The notes under the pieces are model-generated. The model was not told the origin of the DNA. It made no database searches and saw only the letters and a program-made list of their open reading frames with translations. Below are positions 20,336-64,000 of a stretch of DNA of 64,000 nucleotides, piece after piece. Location of the stretch: NCBI GenBank assembly GCA_030674185.1, contig CM060307.1, positions 77,702,135 to 77,766,134 of the forward strand, in the 5' to 3' direction. Each line of letters opens with the position of its first letter. The first letter of the stretch is position 1. Source of the DNA: Monoplex corrugatus (taxonomy: Eukaryota > Mollusca > Gastropoda > Littorinimorpha > Ranellidae). The translations under genes and the position numbers were made by a program.

Positions 20336-23300
20336 TTCCTGATTTGTGGCACTTGCATATTTGACATCTTTGACTAAATGTGAGGTGGTACCAGTAAACC
20401 AAATGCAGATACTCATTCAGCTCTGAGGTCACCATCTTACAATTTCCTGTCAGAGCCACACAATGAATCAAACAACAGGTCACCATCTTACAATTTCCTG
20501 TAAGAATCACACAAAGAATCAAACAACTGACTCACAGAAGTTGGCAATTCACAATATATATTTCAGCATTCAGGGTAATTCCATACTGTCCTTTAGCAGT
20601 TAGTCTTCAACAAACATTCAAATAAGTACATAACAGAAACAGCCAAAACAGGCAGTCAGCAGTTCACACATTACCCTCAACATAAAAGTAGGAACTATCA
20701 AATGAATACATACACTGGCAAGCTAATAAATAAGCAAGCAAGCAAATGAATAAACAAATGAATAAAATATATGTAATCACCAAACAAAACATAAAACAAA
20801 TGAAATAAAGCATCACTGTTTTCATTTTAACAAAACTGAAAATAACTAAAAAATAAAAAGCATCAATGCTTTCATTTCACTACTATGTATCTTTGTAAAT
20901 TAAAAAAAAAGATGACATGAAAGAAAGGAAAGCACTACAAAGCAGTTATACTGGCAGGTTTGCACAATATGTCAAGTATTCTTTTAACTGTGCAGTCGGC
21001 TTTAATACACAGTGTAAATTGTTCCAATGTATGGATGTGCCAACAACAATAATGAAAAAAAAAAGTTGTAATGATGCACAGCCACTTTTAGCTTTTCACT
21101 GTGATAAAAAATTAAAATGTAGAATTTCATAATGACAGCAGTAAAAGATAAACATGTTAAACGCAATGAGCAAACTAGCACCTACAAATGGCATCGATGG
21201 ATACATTGATACTAACAGCAATTACATCACAAAAGCACACATATCTTCTCACTGTAACATAATGCTTGTTTATGTATTTGTATAGGTACTCAAATATTAC
21301 AGACACTTGCTATGAACTTCTGACTTCCATTCAAACAACAAAAATATAATAGCTCAAGATGTGAAAAAAAAAGATTGTTTCACTTGCAAAATCTGAACAG
21401 CAGAAGGTGACCAAAAACCAAAACCAAAACCAAAAGATTTTGTTATTGGGTGTATGTGTGAGTGTATTCTTTTTTCTTTTTACATGTGTACATTAGTTGT
21501 TGCTGTTATCAACAACTGAAGATTACATACAATGGAAACTAAATAATGCACAAAATGAAAAGGCAAAACAATAGATAATAAATACAAAATGAGTTACTGG
21601 GTGTAACACTGACAATAGATTAAAAAAAGGAAAAGAAAACAAATAAGCAAAAACTGATCACAGATTTTAAAGCGTTCTTTTTTTCCTCCAGTGTTACAAA
21701 CTTCCGGAAATTATTACATACAATACTGTCAAAATCAGCTTCTCATTTACAGCAGAAGATGATGGCACTATAAACTATATGCCACAGCAGTTACTTATAT
21801 AAGATACAGATATTGTGTGCTTCTCAACCTTTCTTTACCAGAATGCTGGCAATATCATAATTATTGTCATGGTTTAGAGTGATGTGTACAGTTCTGCGTG
21901 GGCTTAAAAAGTTAACAGCAGCAGTATGCGTTTGTAAGTGTAAATGTGAGTGCCCACAAGTGTGTGTATAGTGCACATGTTAGCAAACGAAAAATGCAAA
22001 ATAAATAACAAGAACTAAAAGCATGTGGCCCTGATTACTTAAAACAATAAAATACAATGAAGCATGGTAGTAATGCAGAAAATGTGCTTTCTGCACATTG
22101 CTAAAGCCTTGACACGGATCATAATTTATAAACTATTAATCCTAATTCAACTAAAAGACATCATCTCTACCAACAAGTCTCACAAATTTCTCAGTGTTTA
22201 AAAGCTCACTACAACACAGAATTTTAAAAATTTGTGACTGGCTTTGGAGCTGACCAAAATCAAACAAAGATACTCTAAGCTCAGAGAGTTGTTTCACAGT
22301 AGGCAAGTCAATTAGCAGAAACAGAAAAAGGTTTCCTCATAAGAAATGTTACTAGGAAGCAAGGCAATAAAACCTCAGCTTCTCTTAGGGCCAGCACTAT
22401 GAGGGCAGAATTATCTTTCCCCATCTCTAAAAAGGAACAGGCACCAATTTCTGATGGGTCTGGCTGAGGTAGCATACTGAATCACTGATTCATTTGGCAG
22501 CCAAATTCAAGAGTGCTTACTCTTGTCTCTTGCTTGGATGAATTGCTCTAGCTAGTATGCTGCTTTCATGTCCCAGTTGATAAGCTATTGCAGCTCAAGA
22601 GAGATGGAAGGAAAGGTGAGTTTGTTTCTTTTCATTTAATGTTTAGTTATACCTAGTGAACTTATGACCCCCCAAAAAACAAAGAAACAAACCAAAAAAC
22701 AATGAAAAAAATTCCCCAGAACATCATCCCACCAACAACAGCAATTTGCATGGATATGTTAAAGTGCAAAAATTCTTATCATTAAAATGGGCGTTATGAT
22801 GAAAATATAAATATCTGGTACTTTGGTGAAGCTCTGTATGCAATCTCTCAGTGAATCAACCAGGGTTTGATACTCAACAATTCAATCATAAAATTTCAGC
22901 TTTCACTACTTGTGATAGCATCTCTGTTTGCAGTTTATATGTACTATATTGGTGGAAAATTACACAACAGTAGCAAATGCTTTAAGCACAAATATGAATT
23001 CTTAGTCATGTGCATGAACAATGTGGACACCTACCACTTTATATACATGAAGTTATCCATCGCCAAATCCATCAATCCACAAAGTTCAAGGCTGACTGTT
23101 CATCATATGGTCAGCTATGATCTCGGAAGTTTATACTGCTGATATCCTAATTATCTTTAACAAGTCTAAATGAAACCAGTCAATACATAACAAAGTAATC
23201 TAATGGATGTGTACAGAAATTCTGTACCATGAAAAAATACAGCTTAAAAATGTGACAAATTTGAAGATAATATCAAGGTTTTCAGTCAAAATCTAAAACA

Positions 23301-24587
23301 TAAATGTGTGGTGGTTTTCAAGGGTTAAAAAAGTACCTGAATTGCTGGAGCAATATAATCATCAGTTTCACCTCTCATAATGAATACAGCAGCATACATT
23401 GTCAGCTTTTCATATCACATGGAAATTTGGGAAGATTACACCTGCTAGCCCTGCTGTGTCCAGTAATATGTTACCACGGAGCAAGATAAAAGGTTGCACA
23501 ATCGTGCCATAACAATAACAGCCAAAGTTTTACCTCTCATAGCATCAACACATTCATAAAGGGCAACACATACAAACGCAAGTACGTATAAAACAACTAT
23601 GTGCCCTTAATCTTTCAATATGAAAACACCTATGCAACATACAGAACAATCTGCTACAACCACACAGTCAATGCTGAAACACCATGTTAAATTCACAAAT
23701 CTGTGCTGAAACACAGGAGGATATGCCCTTCTGTATCAAGAAAAATTGCGATCACTTAACACTGTCGAAAGAGCTGAAATAGCTGGGTTCAGCACAAACA
23801 TTCTGTGATCAAGACGTTCTTGTTGCATGTCAAATGAGGATGATAACAAGTTGAGAAAGAAGTTGTTTTTTTGCATTTGCAGATAAAGCTTTTGAGTCGG
23901 GTCAAATAAAATATGGATCGAGTACAGTGGACAAGAAAGGCAAAACCCCAAAGTGAATCAAAATTTACCTATACTTTTAGTTTGGAATGTGAAAAAGTTG
24001 TCAAGACACTGAAGCAAGGTCAAGGTCACAAATGAAAATGAATCAGTCTTGTATAGCACTATTCTCCAAACTCATTTGACTCACTGCATATGACACACTT
24101 TACAAGACACAGGGTGTAATACATACAGATGCACTAATATATCACATGCATACACATCAGAGTACATACAATAGTACAAGTGCACAAATGAATAATACTA
24201 ACCATGTCTAACCCTACATACTTGTATACCCTTGGACATGGATGTATACATGCATGAATAATTACACGATCCCATATGATCTGTAGTTAGCGGTGTAAAT
24301 TTTGTAACAAATGAACAAAACCCACAAGTGAAACATATTCAGCCATTGAGTTTATAGTAACAATTTCAAGACATGCTGAAAAGTTCTGCCGTGTAAATTT
24401 ATGAAAAATGACTGCCAGGGACTGCACTTTTTACCATTCTTGTTGAATGTTTTTTAAAGTCCATAACAATTTTTTCTCAAATAACTACATTACAGATGTG
24501 TGAAAACAACATCAACCTCCTGCACAACACTGTAATGTAAAAACACCAAACAAGAATTAAAAATATTAAACATTCATACAAACACAT
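20336..24587. other. A/T-rich flank downstream of PDIA4
   Basis: No exon or known element recognised in about 4.2 kb. The part nearest 24587 must include the PDIA4 3' UTR (minus strand). I could not place a convincing AATAAA on the minus strand close to the stop. A small duplication (tcaccatcttacaatttcctgt) occurs at 20427 and 20481. Confidence 0.5.
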
Positions 24588-36379
<11,792 letters not shown>

Positions 36380-36869
36380 TCTTGAGGCGTCTGCAACTTT
36401 GTCTCAATGATTGACCACATGTACAGTATACACAACTACCCGGAACCGCTTACGCATATAATGTAGTGCAACAAAGACAACCAATATATTTCCCAATATC
36501 CAATATTTCTTTTAAGAAATCGGTACACGACTATAATGTTCCATCTCTTATTCATTCAACAGCAGTAAAAGATATTCTATGGGAAAAAGTCAATAGGAAG
36601 GCCGAAAGGCGCAAGAATATAAAGATAAAAATATCTACAAATGAAATTACGACAAGTTCCATTCTGAACTTCTGCTACGCGGCAGGGTAGACCTACATCG
36701 AGGTGGTAACAGACGCTTGAAACTCGAGAAAGACAATTTTGATATTCTTCCTGTGCCATCTGTGTCTGAGGGCACAGTGTCGATTAGAGAGATAAAAGAG
36801 TGCGTTCATGTCGTTGAGACTTTTGCTGTCAACAGGGTTCACTCTGGTCATGGGGAGGGTGGGGGTTAT

Positions 36870-37250
36870 AGCAGTCAGAATAAGACTGAGGCAGCTGAAA
36901 TCTGGTTTCCAAACAGAATGTTAATTAAGAATTCCATGGAAAGCAATCAAAATAAACGAAATATTTCTGAAAGAGTCAAACACAAAAAGAACATTAAAAA
37001 GAAGATCAATAAAAGACAAGCAACATTTATAAAACATTATAAGAGGAAAGAGAAATTTGAGCGCCTAATCACAACAGGAAAACTGGAAGGAAAAAGAGCA
37101 TCAGGTAGACTCAGGGAGAAAATATTGGATGGACTTGCGAGGTGGATGAAAACAGAGAGGGAGGGAGATTTATTTGCAGTGACAAAAGATCGATTCATAT
37201 GGAGGTCCATGCTCGCCAATGCTATGTAGCAGAGCACATGATGATGACGA
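36870..37250 (+). mobile_element. RTE-clade LINE 3' fragment
   Basis: Encodes TEAAEIWFPNRML, KRQATFIKHYKRKEKFERLI and GKLEGKRASGRLREKILDGL, the same C-terminal block as copy A near 14909-15150. It ends with the expected atgatgatgacgatg tail and then poly(G) at about 37252-37270. Confidence 0.8.
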
Positions 37251-37397
37251 TGGGGGGGGGGGGGGGGGGCGGTTACAGGGATACATGGTAGCCAAATTAA
37301 AGAGTTCAGAGTTTAAGACAGATTCATTGCGTGAAGAAGAGCAAATGCCTGCTGATTTCAAAGACGCGCTCATAGTTGCGCTGTACAAGAACAAAGG

Positions 37398-40300
37398 TAG
37401 TATAATAATAATAATAATAATAATAATAAGAGACCATTTATAAGCGCACATCTCTGCCTACGGCGGAGCTTATGACGCTTTACAATCATTCACTCACAAT
37501 ATTTCAATCTCTCGGACCTCACGTACATACACTAAATACACAATACAAAGTAATAGAATAAATCCATAAAAATACTACATACGCTACAATCATACACGGA
37601 TTCTCACGCAAGTCCAAATGCACCCCACAACCCCCACGGCTATACCCCAAAGTACTGTGAGGCACATTGGGCTCTATAATCACCCACCCCCACCCCCCAC
37701 CTACCTACTATAACATACACACACACTAACACACCTTTTCTACTATTAGGCTGGGGGGAAATGAGGTTGAACTTACTGATAATATTTTTGAAAGAGGTGA
37801 GTTTTTAGAGCTGTTTTGAAAGAAGAAGTCGATTTTAGGTGTCGGATTTCAAAGGGAAGAGAGTTCCAGATAGTGGGGGCTGCGAAGGAGAAAGAGCGAT
37901 GTCCAAATGTTTTTGTGCGTACGCGTGAACACGGAGCAATCTGGTATCAGCAATGGAGCGGAGATTTCTAGAAGGAGTGTACACAGAGAGAAGATCAGCC
38001 AGGTAGCGAGGAGAGAGATCAGAGAAAAAAGAGTGGCATAGTGAGGCAAGCTTATAGTCAATGCGAGCTTGAACAGGCAACCAGTGAAGGGATTTGAGAA
38101 TAGGTGTGACATGATCATGCTTGCGGGAACGAGAAACAAGTTTAGCGGCAGAGTTTTGTACTTTTTGAAGTTTGTCTAATTGATTTTGAGGACAGCCAGA
38201 AAAGAGGGAGTTACAGTAGTCTAATTTGGAGAGAACAAAGGCAGAAAGAAATGTTTTGGTAGCGTCTTCTGAAAGTAAGTGGCGAATATAACTAATGCGT
38301 CTAAGGTCAATGTATGCTTTGCGGCAGACTGTCTGTACATGTGTTGAGATACTCATGTCTTTGCTGAAGTGGAAGCCAAGATTTCGTGCGGTAGAGGAAA
38401 AGGGAATATCTGTTGATCCAACGGTAAGAGATGTAGGAGTGGTCGACGGCAGAGACTTAAAAGAGGAAGAACAGAGGACAGCTTCAGTTTTCTCGTCATT
38501 TAGTTTTAGCTTGTTTTCGAGCATCCAGATTCGTATGTCGGTGATACAAAGTTCGAGAGAGGAAATGGCTGGGTTTATGTTCTCGGGAGGAGTAGAGAGT
38601 TCAAGTTGAGTGTCATCTGCAAATGATTGATGTTCAGGAGAGTGAGACTGTATCAGGCCGGCAAGTGGTTGTGTATAGAGGACAAAGAGCACAGGGCCCA
38701 ACACAGATCCCTGTGGGACCCCGTACAATAGTTCTTCAGATGTAGAGTTGAGGTTATTGACAAAGACTGATTGTGTTCTTTCTGTGAGGTATGAACGGAA
38801 CCAGGAAAGAGCGGTGTGAGAAATGCCTGTAACTGTATTGGAGTCTGTTAAGCAAAATGGTATGGTCTATTGTATCAAAAGCAGCTGAGAGGTCCAGTAA
38901 AGTTAGTAGAGAGACGTTTCCAGAGTCAAGAGCTAAAAGGATGTCATTAGAAATTTTGAGGAGCGCAGTTTCAGTACTGTGATGAGGACGATAAGCAGAC
39001 TGAGAAGGAGAGAAGAGGTCGTAGTCATTAAGATATGTAAGTAATTGTTGGAGAACGACTTTTTCAAGAATTTTGGAAAAGAATGATAGGTTAGAAACCG
39101 GTCTGTAATTTTTCAAGTTGTTTGGGTCCAAGGATTGTTTCTTGAGGAGAGGTTTTACAACAGCTATTTTAAGACTTGATGGAAATATACCGGAAGAAAG
39201 AGAGGAGTTGATGATTACAGTGAGAGTTGGGAGCAGATCATCAAGAAACTGGAGAAACAGAGGGGTAGGAATGGGATCGAGGGAACATGAAGTGGGTTTT
39301 GATTTGAGAATGATGGTTTTAAGTTCAGACTCAGTAACAGGGTTAAACATGCAGAAAGTTGAAGTGGGGGTGGTGGAGGTAGGTCTTTTTACCAAAGGGG
39401 ACAACGTGGCCTGATCTAATTCTTTTCTGATGTTTTTTACTTTGTCGAGGAAATACTTATTAAACACTGAAGGTAGGTCATTTAAAGGGTATGTGTTGGG
39501 AAGTAGAGATTTTTTGCTGCGGCCTAGCAATCTGTCACAGACATTGAACAATTTTCTTTGGCTTGTAGCGGAGGCGATTTCGTTTAGATAGAAGAGAGAT
39601 TTAGCCTTTAGAATAATTTTTGAAACTGCCTTTTTTGCTGTGTTGAAAATATGTTTAGTGATCGTAATAGGGTTTTTGAGCCATCTGCGCTCAGCCCAGC
39701 GTCTGTGCTTTTTCGCTGCCTCAAGGTCGTCTTTAACCGCGGCAAACCAAGGCTCAAGGCGATTGGTGCGCATCTTGCGACGACGTAGTGGTGCGTGTTT
39801 GTCAAACACAGACACGAGGGCAGAGCTCAAGTGGTCAACAGAGGGGCAAAGGTCAGGGGTCACGAGAATGCGAAGGTCGGAACTGAATGAAACGCTGTCG
39901 ATCGCACGTACGTTGCGCGACTCAGAGTACTCTACGGGATCAGACGGCACAGTGACAGACAGTTCAGCCACAACACAGTAGTGATCGGACGACAGTGAAT
40001 GGGTGACGTGCGTGGAGCATAAAATGTTGTCTGTAGGCCGAAACACTACCCAATCAAGAATGTGGCCATGCTTTTGTGTTGGCTCAGAGACGGCTTGAGA
40101 GAAACTAAACATGTCAAGATAACTTTTGATTTGTACAGTGGTTGGATCAGAATCAGAATCAAAATGAACATTGACATCACCAATGATAAAAGAACTGCCT
40201 GACAAGGTATTACAAAAATCAAGCAATAAAGGAAAGTCATTCAAAAACATTGCAACAGTCAATTTGTTTTTTCGGCTAGGGGGGGTCTGTAAACACAGAC

Positions 40301-40640
40301 AAAATGCAAACAGTTCATTGGCAACGAGAGGGAAAGGCGGACGGCTTCGAAGGATGGGTGCTGAAAGGGGAAGGTAGTGGCGGTGGTCAGTCGTTTGGCT
40401 AGGCAGTCTTTATGGACGACGGCGATGCCTCCTCCGCGGGAAGCACGGGGAAAGGAGAGAGCTGTGTAGCCAGTCGGTGCCAGGTCGAGACATCTCGCTT
40501 CGTCACCGTGTTGACGAAGCCAAGTTTCTGTCACAAACAGAATGTCAACATCGTTGTCGGCAATGAAGGTGGCGATCTCGGCTCTCTTCTCTGCATTGAG
40601 CTGCACGGACTGCGCGTTAAAGGTAGCAACACGTAAGATG
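37398..40640 (-). mobile_element. L2-type LINE, nearly full length, two frameshifts
   Basis: Minus strand. Endonuclease domain at 40640-38754 (TFNAQSVQL, LFVTETWL, GGGIAVVH, then IIGDVNVHFDSD, SDHYCV). RT follows: KNYRPVSNLSFFSKILEKVV, STETALLKISND, LLDLSAAFDTIDH, then YGVPQGSVLGPVLFVLYT and FADDTQL. The C terminus has LHWLPVQARIDYKLASL and ends before a (TAA)n tail at 37400-37431. One frameshift lies near 40260 and one near 38845; otherwise it is open. Truncated at the very start of the endonuclease. Motifs fit the L2/CR1 group; L2 is favoured by the tail. Confidence 0.88.
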
Positions 40641-40654
40641 TCACTCAGTAAAGC

Positions 40655-42250
40655 AGACTGTGGAAACTACAGGGGCATCTCTCTTCTCTCCATAGCAGGG
40701 AAAATATTTGCAAGGGTTATCCTCAACAGACTGATAACCATCTCAGAACAGATCCTACCAGAGGCTCAATGTGGCTTTAGGCCAGGGAGAAGCACTGTGG
40801 ACATGATCTTTGCTATGAGACAAATTCAAGAAAAGTGCATAGAACAGAATAGGCCTCTTTACTCAGTCTTTGTTGACCTTACCAAGGCTTTGACACGGTC
40901 AACAGAGAACCCTGTGGACTGTCCTAGAACGGATTGGCTGCCCTCCCAAATTCCTAAAGATCATCCAGCTCTTCCACACAGGCATGAGTGGGCAAGTTCT
41001 TGCAAGTGGCAACATGACTGACGAATTCGAAATTACAAATGGCGTCAAACAAGGCTGTGTCCTGGCACCAGTCCTCTTCAATATCTTCTTCACTGCCATG
41101 CTTTCCCACGCCTGCAAGGATCTTGACAAGGGAATATACCTAAAGTACCGCCTGGATGGCTCCCTTTTTGATCTACGTCGCCTGCAAGCCAAGACAAAAA
41201 CCAGCACAGAACTCCTTCAGGAGGCGCTCTTCGCCGATGACTGTTCCTTGAATGCTCACTCTGAAGCGGACCTGCAAACAATGCTCAATCACTTCGCAGA
41301 AGCCTCAAAGCTCTTTGGACTTACAATAAGCATCGGGAAAACTGAAGTTCTTCACCAGCCTGCCCCACAAACTAACCCACTGTCTCCAAACATCACCATC
41401 GATGGCAACAGTCTGAAGAACACCAAGAACTTTAAATACCTTGGAAGTATCATCTCTGCAGACGGCTCCATCGATCAGGAAATTGATTCACGAATCAGCA
41501 AAGCCAGCCAGGCTCTCGGTAGGCTGAAAAACAAGGTACTAAACCAGCACAATGTCCGGCTGTCAACAAAAATCAAAGTGTACAATGCCGTTGTGCTCTC
41601 CTCCCTCCTCTACGGTTCGGAGACTTGGACACTCTACAGGAAGCGCATCAACAAATTAGAGCAGTTCCACCAAAGGGCTCTCCGCAGCATACTTGGCATC
41701 CAGTGGCAAGACCGCATCACCAACATTGAGGTCCTCAACCGATCAAGCTCACAAAGCATAGAATGCCTGCTTGTCAAAGCCCAACTGAGATGGGTCGGCC
41801 ATGTCATCCGCATGGAAGACCACCGAATGCCCAAACAACTGCTGTACGGCGAACTCACAAGTGGCAAAAGAAATCTCGGAGGCCAAAAAAGCGTTTCAAG
41901 GACACGATAAAGGCAAACCTCCAGTTTGCACAGGTTACCCCCAAAGAACTCGAAAGAACTGCCACCGAAAGGAACGCCTGGTGCAGGGCCGTCCATCTTG
42001 CCAGCAGAAACAGCGATATCAACTACAGGGAGAAGCTGACTATCAGAAGAGAGAGGAGACATAATCCAACCACCCCAACCACGACATTCCAGTGTCCCCA
42101 CTGCAACAGACATTGTACATCCAAGATCGGATTGCACAGCCACATGCGCATCCACAGATGAGCTGCAGGATTTCATCGTCATCTTCGGCAACGAAGGACT
42201 ACCATCACTGGTAAAGCAAAGATCCATCCGGAAACAGAGGGATTAATCGC
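40655..42250 (+). mobile_element. non-LTR retrotransposon fragment with C-terminal C2H2 zinc finger
   Basis: Starts inside RT (ADCGNYRGISLLSIAGKIFA, CGFRPGRSTVDMIFAMRQIQ, FVDLTKA). A lost base near 40890 breaks the F/YDTVN box and shifts frame. The second frame (40984-41910) has GVKQGCVLAPVLFNIFF, FADDCSLN and LLYGSETWTLYRK. A second shift in an A run near 41887 leads to the last frame, ending FQCPHCNRHCTSKIGLHSHM-RIHR at 42161. The zinc finger is C-x2-C-x12-H-x3-H type. I do not assign the clade. It abuts the 5' end of the L2 element in head-to-head orientation. Confidence 0.82.
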
Positions 42251-42600
42251 ACTCGGACGATTCAATTTGCTTCCCATTTAACCTGTCACAGCCAAATCAT
42301 GTTTGTTTCAACAATATCCCAAATATAAACGTAGACAACAGTACATACTAGAACCAATAGGAGGCAGGTACACACGTGGAACCTCTATCAAGACACATAT
42401 AGTTTGTCTTGATACTACATAGTTCCATCTTGGATTCAAGTTGCTTGACATAGTTGCACTCTACAACGCTTACTACCACAATATATCCTGGAACCTGGCT
42501 GGGGAGATGCAGCCACCTGCAGGAAAGACAATCAGCATTGCCAGGCTTCAAATGGCAGTCCAGTGCACAGACATAAATAGCAAGAGAGACGAATTGTTGA

Positions 42601-42768
42601 TTAACCCTTTGACTCCTGCACCCTGTCCACCAGCATCCCGCATTGTCAAAAATGCTAGCAAAGCAAAAACTTAACCCTTTGATTCCCTCATCCTATCCAC
42701 CAGCTTCCTGCAGGAAAAGGGTTGTTTTTTTGCAGTTAGTGGACAGAGTGCGGGAGCCAAAGGGTTAA
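42601..42768. mobile_element. TTAA-bounded palindromic element, copy 4
   Basis: TTAACCCTTTGACTCCTGCA at the left, GAGCCAAAGGGTTAA at the right. The inner hairpin has lost most of its right arm (ctgcaggaaaagggttg). Confidence 0.8.
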
Positions 42769-43022
42769 AACCAGTCTCGCCTGACTCACGGCCAGTCGGC
42801 ACGTACGCAGTGCATCTCACAACTACAAATTTCTATATAAAATGCTAGTAGCTGACTAATGTTTAGAATTCATAATATCAAATTATTCGTTCGATAGATT
42901 TATCCACTGACAGGTTCATTTTGTCTTTAATTTCGTTTTTCCAATTTTCATATTGCCGGAAAGATCGAGTATCATCAATGTGTGTTTCTGAAATTATGGC
43001 AGCATATTTGAAATTCTGTCAC

Positions 43023-43074
43023 GAGTGTGTGTGGGGTGTGTGTGTGTGGTGTGCGTGTGTGTGTGTGTGTGTGT

Positions 43075-43108
<34 letters not shown>

Positions 43109-43140
43109 GGTGGTGTGTGTGTGTGTGTGTGTGTGCACGT
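43023..43140. repeat. (TG)n microsatellite
   Basis: Interrupted TG array about 140 bp upstream of the PMS1 ATG, so probably in the promoter or 5' UTR. Confidence 0.9.
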
Positions 43141-43279
43141 GTGATGAGTGCAGCGTGCATTTTGCGGTGTGCACCCGCGGGCACTTGCCCGATTATTGAG
43201 ATCATCCTTCATATCAGACACAGAAGCGATCAATTTCGAAAGTAGAAGCTACTGATGTGATTGCTCTCCCTTGTTAGAA

Positions 43280-63952
<20,673 letters not shown>

Positions 63953-64000
63953 GTTAAAAAATGTGGTTAAAAGCAGAGAAACATGGACACGTGTGCTTGT

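Larger units (their letters stand above)
36380..43279. other. region between PDIA4 and PMS1 (divergent)
   Basis: The first 330 bp upstream of PDIA4 show no recognised promoter motif beyond several CCAAT-like words. The rest is an RTE fragment, an L2 LINE, a zinc-finger LINE fragment, a TTAA element and a TG microsatellite before PMS1. Confidence 0.6.

Noticed and set aside
36380..36700. ER stress response element upstream of PDIA4
   Set aside because: CCAAT-like words are present, but no CCAAT-N9-CCACG arrangement was found.

Overview
The window is eukaryotic nuclear DNA from an intron-rich, repeat-laden animal genome. Spliced genes with GT-AG introns, RTE- and L2-type LINEs, tRNA-derived SINEs, a DIRS retrotransposon and very long CA/TG microsatellites all point to an invertebrate. 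A lophotrochozoan, probably a gastropod mollusc, is my best guess, but this is inference from genome style and not proven by any one feature.

Three host protein genes and one tRNA gene can be supported. (1) 414-8270, plus strand: the last three coding exons of a UPF0047/YjbQ-family gene; its 5' part lies outside the window. (2) 13775-13857, plus: an intronless tRNA-Leu (anticodon TAA). (3) 24588-36379, minus: a complete 11-exon gene for protein disulfide isomerase A4 (PDIA4/ERp72), 625 aa, with signal peptide, three thioredoxin domains and a KDEL terminus. (4) 43280-63952, plus: a complete coding set of 16 exons for the mismatch-repair protein PMS1, 1043 aa, with an N-terminal GHKL ATPase, a central HMG box and an acidic C-terminal tail. 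PDIA4 and PMS1 are divergently oriented, about 6.9 kb apart. All splice phases in both genes were followed exon to exon and close without a frame break.

The rest is mobile or repetitive. A 5.75-kb DIRS-type tyrosine-recombinase retrotransposon (2214-7966) sits in the last intron of the UPF0047 gene, with three intact open frames, near-identical inverted repeats and an internal complementary region. At 14109-17950 one RTE LINE is inserted into another. An almost full-length L2-type LINE (37398-40640, minus) lies head-to-head with a LINE fragment ending in a C2H2 zinc finger (40655-42250, plus). A tRNA-derived SINE family occurs at least nine times. A TTAA-bounded, nested palindromic element occurs five times; one copy has inserted into a SINE and contains a perfect 80-bp palindrome. 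Microsatellites and minisatellites fill the introns, mostly of PMS1.

The least explained items are the nested TTAA palindromes, an inverted pair of coding-like repeats in PMS1 introns (51150-51580 and 58757-59200), and the ATGA stop/start overlap with a 1002-codon second frame in the DIRS element.
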